A stretch of 64,000 nucleotides of DNA from an uncultured Clostridia bacterium (lineage in GTDB: Bacteria; Bacillota; Clostridia; Oscillospirales; Oscillospiraceae), in the NCBI GenBank assembly GCA_946061515.1, contig CAMGRL010000002.1:34847-98846 (forward strand), written 5' to 3'. The first letter of the stretch is position 1, and every line of letters starts with the position of its first letter. The translations under genes and the position numbers were made by a program. A model generated the notes under the pieces. It saw only the letters and a list, made by a program, of their open reading frames with translations, made no database searches and was not told the DNA's origin. Shown here in pieces: positions 60,462-64,000 of this stretch.

Positions 60462-60905
60462 TTATATCTTTCTTTGCAAATAAACCATATCGATCAGCTG
60501 AATGCCGCATTCAACGATAGGGTGGTCATAGTGATCCACAAAAAAGTTTTTCATGATATGCGAGCGAACAAATCCGCATTTTTCGTAAAACGGAATCGTC
60601 AGGGGACTATCTCCCGTTCCGACCTGAATAAGCGCGTATTGTCCTTTATATTTCGCTGCCAAAAAATCAATCAGCGCTTTTCCATATCCTTTCCGCTGAA
60701 ATTCCGGGATCGTAGCAATATTCTTGATTTCAAGAATACCGTTTCCCTCGTCAGTAACAATGCACTCGCATTTCACGCCGTCATCAGCCAACACATACAT
60801 CGTGCCTCTTTCAATGTATCGTTCCACCATGTCTTCTTGTTCGTCCGCCAATAACAGCAGCGAAAGGTACTGCTTTTTGTTATGCTTAACTTCTTTTATC
60901 TCCAT
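60462..60905 (-). CDS. GNAT family N-acetyltransferase
   Basis: A protein of about 147 residues of the GNAT superfamily, using acetyl-CoA to modify an amine. The acetyl-CoA-binding motif is IATIPEFQRKGYGKALIDFL, and FYEKCGFVRSHIMKNFF is the C-terminal part. The substrate is unknown; GNAT genes as single units are common in this kind of region. Start ATG 60905 follows GAGGC; an upstream TTG is possible. Confidence 0.88.
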   Translation of the reverse strand: MEIKEVKHNKKQYLSLLLLADEQEDMVERYIERGTMYVLADDGVKCECIVTDEGNGILEIKNIATIPEFQRKGYGKALIDFLAAKYKGQYALIQVGTGDSPLTIPFYEKCGFVRSHIMKNFFVDHYDHPIVECGIQLIDMVYLQRKI

Positions 60906-60967
60906 ATCTTTCTGCCTCGTCAAATTAAAGATTCGCCAGCAGCAAAACTGGTGGTTGTCGAGATGTG

Positions 60968-61330
60968 TTAAACGGGTGTTCCTACTTCAATCAGGTTTCC
61001 GTCAGGGTCATAAAATCTAACTACCTTTTGCCCCCAACTGTGTGTCATCAGGCGATTGACATATTCTGTTTGGGGGTAGAGCATTTCAAGTCGTTCCACA
61101 AATTTTTCTATATCGGATTCTTCAAAATATAATTCAGACTGATTGCTGTTTGAAATGATGGGCTTTTTCGTGAAATCTTCCCAGTAACCCTGCTCCTGCA
61201 AATACAGATGATCTGTCAGTTCCATATTTCCATCGTTGTCTTGCAGCAGTTGAAACCCAAATATATCGCGATAAAACTTCAGAGCACGGTTGCAGTCTTT
61301 CACAACAATAAGCGTTCCTTTGTATTTCAT
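60968..61330 (-). CDS. VOC (glyoxalase-fold) family protein
   Basis: A 120-residue single-module VOC protein: MKYKGTLIVVKDCNRALKFYRDIFGF at the start and VVRFYDPDGNLIEVGT at the end, which supplies the metal-ligand glutamate. It is the type annotated as glyoxalase or bleomycin-resistance-like, of unknown substrate. GGAGGAGAGT lies directly before ATG 61330. Confidence 0.88.
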   Translation of the reverse strand: MKYKGTLIVVKDCNRALKFYRDIFGFQLLQDNDGNMELTDHLYLQEQGYWEDFTKKPIISNSNQSELYFEESDIEKFVERLEMLYPQTEYVNRLMTHSWGQKVVRFYDPDGNLIEVGTPV

Positions 61331-61372
61331 ACTCTCCTCCACAAATTTTGTTTTGCCGCAATCAACCCTTGG

Positions 61373-62266
61373 TCAACGCTTTTCCCCATATTTTTCTTTC
61401 ATTTCTTTCGTATGTGCATGGAGCAGCTCCAGGGCCCGCGCCTGGATGCGGGAGAGATCGGATTGATCCGTATCGGCAAAATCGCGTTTGACCCACGCGG
61501 AAGCTACCGAATGACTGTCACTTGCTCTGCTTTCATTCGCTTCCGATAAAAACTTTTGCAGCAAGCCCAAATTGCCGGAGTAGTGGAGCTCCACCAGTTT
61601 TGCCCGGTATTCCAGCTCTGTGGGGGTGATACCCGGGAACTGTTTCATATCTACGGTGTGCTGCGCTTCATGCTTCAGCAGAGAAACGAGAAAGCGTTCG
61701 CTTTCAAAATCATACGCCTGCTCAACGCAGTTGATCGTGCCATCGGGCGAAGCCCAGCCGCCGGTACCGAACCGGCCGAAGGTCAGATAATCCATCCAGC
61801 TGCGGAATACAAAGCCCTTGAGAATGTTGACGGTATATTCCGCCGTTCCGCCCGGCAGCTCCACGCTGTAAACGGTCGGCACGGTATCCTTCCAGACATA
61901 GGGGCCGTAAAATCCCTGGGTTTTCCCGAAAAGCGCATGATAACCATGCTGTTCAAACACAGCACACAGCCGATTAGCAAGCTGGTCTTCGTCTGCGTCC
62001 GGCAGTTCCAGCAGGGTTTTCAGCTGGGGAAGCAGCTTGTCCGCGGCCTCTGCCTCCGGCAGCCCGCAATAGAAAATATCCCGATAATATACCTGATACA
62101 GCCGCAGTATCTGGTTGAGCTGTTCGGGCACATCATAGCTGCGGTATTCGCCGTTTTCAAAAAGGGCGATGTAAGTCGGGAGGACGTCCTGAAATTCCTC
62201 GTGTTCACGCATATACGCAATAGCGCCTTTCACGTCTCCATTCATAAAGAACTGACCGATTTCCAT
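61373..62266 (-). CDS. Putative zinc metallopeptidase-like protein
   Basis: A protein of about 297 residues with a HEAQH motif, of HExxH type, in SLLKHEAQHTVDMKQFPGITPTELEYRAKLVEL; the downstream glutamates (ELEYRAKLVEL) could be the third ligand. The rest matches no family I know. The start is ATG 62266 (MEIGQFFMNGD) with GAGGAG nine bases before it; the track uses a TTG 13 codons upstream. No signal peptide is visible, so it is probably cytosolic. Confidence 0.62.
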   Translation of the reverse strand: MEIGQFFMNGDVKGAIAYMREHEEFQDVLPTYIALFENGEYRSYDVPEQLNQILRLYQVYYRDIFYCGLPEAEAADKLLPQLKTLLELPDADEDQLANRLCAVFEQHGYHALFGKTQGFYGPYVWKDTVPTVYSVELPGGTAEYTVNILKGFVFRSWMDYLTFGRFGTGGWASPDGTINCVEQAYDFESERFLVSLLKHEAQHTVDMKQFPGITPTELEYRAKLVELHYSGNLGLLQKFLSEANESRASDSHSVASAWVKRDFADTDQSDLSRIQARALELLHAHTKEMKEKYGEKR

Positions 62267-62320
62267 GTCTGCTGTCTCCTCTGTAAAAATCGATTTGTCC
62301 GCCAAAAACGGATATTTATA

Positions 62321-62779
62321 TTATTCAATCACCTTGGATGCGTAAGATGCCATAATCTTTCTGATCTCCGGTAAATTCACCTTTTGATATTTGTCGGCCC
62401 ACCTGAGCAGAGCTGCCAACGACTTCAGACTTTCCTGTTTCCCTTGTTCCAAGCCGAGTTTTCTTCTGATGAACCTGCGGATAATGCGGGTTCTGTATTG
62501 ATATCGGGGAACTTCCAGCACATAGATCCTGTCGGCGTCCGCAAAGCATTGCCCGCACCACGCGTAATAAACGCCCTCGATGATCCAGTCCTCTCTCTGC
62601 AGGATCTGATCCAGGAGCTCGGCTCTTTCCTGCGGGTCTCTTTTCGTCCCATAGTCGTTTGCCGCGTTATCCCACTGTAAATCGTCCAGATCGTAATGGG
62701 GTATTCCGTACTGTCTGGAGAGCTTGTCCGCAAGAAAGGTTTTTCCGCTTCCCGGCCCTCCGATAATATGTATTTTCAT
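62321..62779 (-). CDS. P-loop nucleoside/shikimate kinase-like (topology modulation) protein
   Basis: A 152-residue P-loop protein. Walker A is IHIIGGPGSGKTFLADKLS, DLDDLQWDN is the typical second segment, and IIEGVYYAWCGQCFADADRIYVLEVP is the third. This matches the group annotated as topology modulation protein or adenylate kinase-like. GAGGG lies before ATG 62779. It is followed by the metallopeptidase-like gene on the same strand. Confidence 0.85.
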   Translation of the reverse strand: MKIHIIGGPGSGKTFLADKLSRQYGIPHYDLDDLQWDNAANDYGTKRDPQERAELLDQILQREDWIIEGVYYAWCGQCFADADRIYVLEVPRYQYRTRIIRRFIRRKLGLEQGKQESLKSLAALLRWADKYQKVNLPEIRKIMASYASKVIE

Positions 62780-62805
62780 GTCTTTGTGCCCTCACGAATT
62801 TGGAC

Positions 62806-63327
62806 TTACAGCACCCGCTGATACAGCCGGAACCGGTCCAGCCCGTACATCCCGTAGCCCAGGTCCACCGTGTCCACATACTGAAAACCCATCTGCTCAT
62901 ACAGGCGGATGGCCGGCGTATTTTTTTCGTAAACGTCCAGGCGGACCGCCTTGATTTTCTCCCGGGCAGCCCAGGCCAGAATGAATTCCATCAGCTGCTT
63001 TCCGATCCCCTGACGGAGAAACCGGGGATGCACCGCGAAGGTGTACAGCACCAATATCTCGCTGTAATCCAGCCGATTGCCCCAATCCGCCAGCGCATAG
63101 GCTTCTTCCGGCCGGTGCCGCAGAATAAATGTGCCCGCGATCTGTCCTTCGGCCTCGGCCACGAAGAGATTGTTCTCCGCGATCCCCTGCGCCGCATCCT
63201 CCCGGATCGGATAGATGCCCTTTCGCCACCCCGGATAATTCGTATGGCTTTCCAGGTAATCATTTACCGCGTCGTATAACGCGGCCACTTCCTCAATGTC
63301 GTTTTCCGTCCCTTTTCTGATCTGCAT
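62806..63327 (-). CDS. GNAT family N-acetyltransferase
   Basis: A 173-residue GNAT enzyme: IRKGTENDIEEVAALYDAVNDYL, FAVHPRFLRQGIGKQLMEFIL (acetyl-CoA site) and RLDVYEKNTPAIRLYEQMGF. An AAGGAG lies 14 bases before ATG 63327, a long spacing. It may form a unit with the P-loop kinase gene 26 bases downstream. Confidence 0.9.
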   Translation of the reverse strand: MQIRKGTENDIEEVAALYDAVNDYLESHTNYPGWRKGIYPIREDAAQGIAENNLFVAEAEGQIAGTFILRHRPEEAYALADWGNRLDYSEILVLYTFAVHPRFLRQGIGKQLMEFILAWAAREKIKAVRLDVYEKNTPAIRLYEQMGFQYVDTVDLGYGMYGLDRFRLYQRVL

Positions 63328-63655
63328 CGTTCGGCTTATTTCTCCTTAACGTCAGCATCTGCTCCGCCGGTTTGTCCTTTTGTACCTATTATTATAACGC
63401 AAGCCGCTCCATATAGCGAGTTATGTTTTTTTGAATTATGCAAAAACATTGCCCGAAAAACGGAAACACCCACCAGGCCGGTCAGGCTCGGTGGGTGTTG
63501 GACTAAGTTTAAGTTCCATTTTAGGCTTTAAGCACCATAGTCAATAACGATTGATAATAAAACCAACTCGCGGAAAATACAGACTCTTTTATGCGATGTT
63601 CTCCCCCGGTAATCAGGCCTAGACTAAGAGAGATAGATTGACAAAAAATTTTGCT
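63328..63655. other. Gene-free stretch near the right window end
   Basis: About 330 bases with no coding potential. It holds a terminator-like hairpin at 63465-63499 and otherwise AT-rich sequence. Confidence 0.5.
63465..63499 (-). terminator. Hairpin terminator in the right-hand gap
   Basis: AACACCCACC pairs perfectly with GGTGGGTGTT around a 15-base loop. On the minus strand it is followed by TCCGTTTTTCG, so it would end transcripts coming from the right. Confidence 0.72.
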
Positions 63656-64000
63656 TTAATTGCAATAAATACATAAGGAAAAGATAGACGGTGCTATACA
63701 TGGGTGACTATTTTGATATCTGCAAAATGCATATTCCTGATTTATAAAATATTGTTCCGAAAATTGATACTGTTCCGTAGCCGCTGAAAGTATGACCATG
63801 GCATTTATCGGCGTGTTCCCGTCTATATCACGGGCGCTCAGTACAAACCTGTACATCCCTATCTGCCCCAACCGAAAACAGAGCAACTCATGGCTAGCTG
63901 GGTTGTTCGCCAAAAGCATCCCTGTAAAGTCTATGTCTCCACTCAAGTAAACGCTGATTAAAACTATCGAACACGGAAGAAATATGGTAAGATAGAACAA
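63656..64000 (-). CDS. Possible partial gene of unknown function at the window edge
   Basis: An open frame of 114 residues reaching the window end (MFYLTIFLPCSIVLISV at the start, then TGMLLANNPASHELLCFRLG). No family is recognised. It may be the end of a longer gene, or a fragment, because the composition is AT-rich and no ribosome site can be judged. A terminator-like hairpin lies 160 bases downstream, which favours some transcription from this side. Confidence 0.3.
   Translation of the reverse strand: MFYLTIFLPCSIVLISVYLSGDIDFTGMLLANNPASHELLCFRLGQIGMYRFVLSARDIDGNTPINAMVILSAATEQYQFSEQYFINQEYAFCRYQNSHPCIAPSIFSLCIYCN

Overview
The window looks like chromosome from an anaerobic, gut-type clostridium. 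Oscillospiraceae or a close relative is my inference: the base composition is balanced to slightly GC-rich, AGGAGG-type ribosome sites precede most genes, and there is a single-chain pyruvate:ferredoxin oxidoreductase, TRAP transporters, sigma-54 control and a Firmicutes-type mobilizable element. No rRNA, intact tRNA or CRISPR array was found.

Bases 1-29900 (almost all on the minus strand) are a large sigma-54-controlled catabolic locus. It has two TRAP transporters (one cut by the window edge), an FdrA-DUF1116 pair with a distant DUF2877 gene (together resembling the AllFGH carbamoyltransferase set), an amidohydrolase, pyruvate:ferredoxin oxidoreductase, an altronate dehydratase-like hydro-lyase, a fumarate reductase-like flavoprotein, a split transketolase, a sugar isomerase/epimerase, an L-rhamnose mutarotase-like protein, a VOC protein and an aldehyde dehydrogenase. 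Two PrpR-type sigma-54 activators and the sigma-54 gene lie in the locus. Three nearly identical -24/-12 promoters stand before fdrA, the transketolase and the aldehyde dehydrogenase. The substrate cannot be named from sequence. Embedded in the locus is a two-gene peptide-modification cassette: a Nif11-like leader precursor with three cysteines spaced exactly ten residues apart, and a radical SAM/SPASM enzyme that starts one base after it.

Bases 30000-44500 are accessory. One module has a beta-propeller-like lipoprotein, a flavodoxin-ferredoxin, a peptide deformylase-like protein, an HxlR regulator with a divergent flavin-binding-fold protein, and a zinc macrodomain/SirTM sirtuin pair. It is bounded by two related hairpin repeats. 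Next is an AT-richer two-gene module: a 1082-residue protein with RNA polymerase alpha-CTD-like and sigma-region-4-like domains, and a 1034-residue fusion of PAPS reductase, ferredoxin, DUF4007 and the C-terminal piece of a cysteine desulfurase. This suggests a phosphorothioation- or defence-like sulfur chemistry system. A SLOG-type protein and an XRE regulator sharing a large palindrome follow.

Bases 44500-52000 carry an integrative mobilizable element: excisionase-like and replication-type HTH proteins, a relaxosome-type protein, a MobP-type relaxase with Sel1-like repeats, and two overlapping tyrosine recombinases. Bases 52000-64000 hold an Lrp regulator, a stand-alone alpha-CTD protein, a protein with a DUF1810-like end, a nuclease/5'-nucleotidase island flanked by a 40-bp direct repeat, a UvrD-type helicase, and several small stand-alone genes (radical SAM, HxlR, GNAT, VOC, P-loop kinase, putative metallopeptidase). 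A short motif (AATAAGCAAAGAA and relatives) recurs at the module boundaries of the accessory region.
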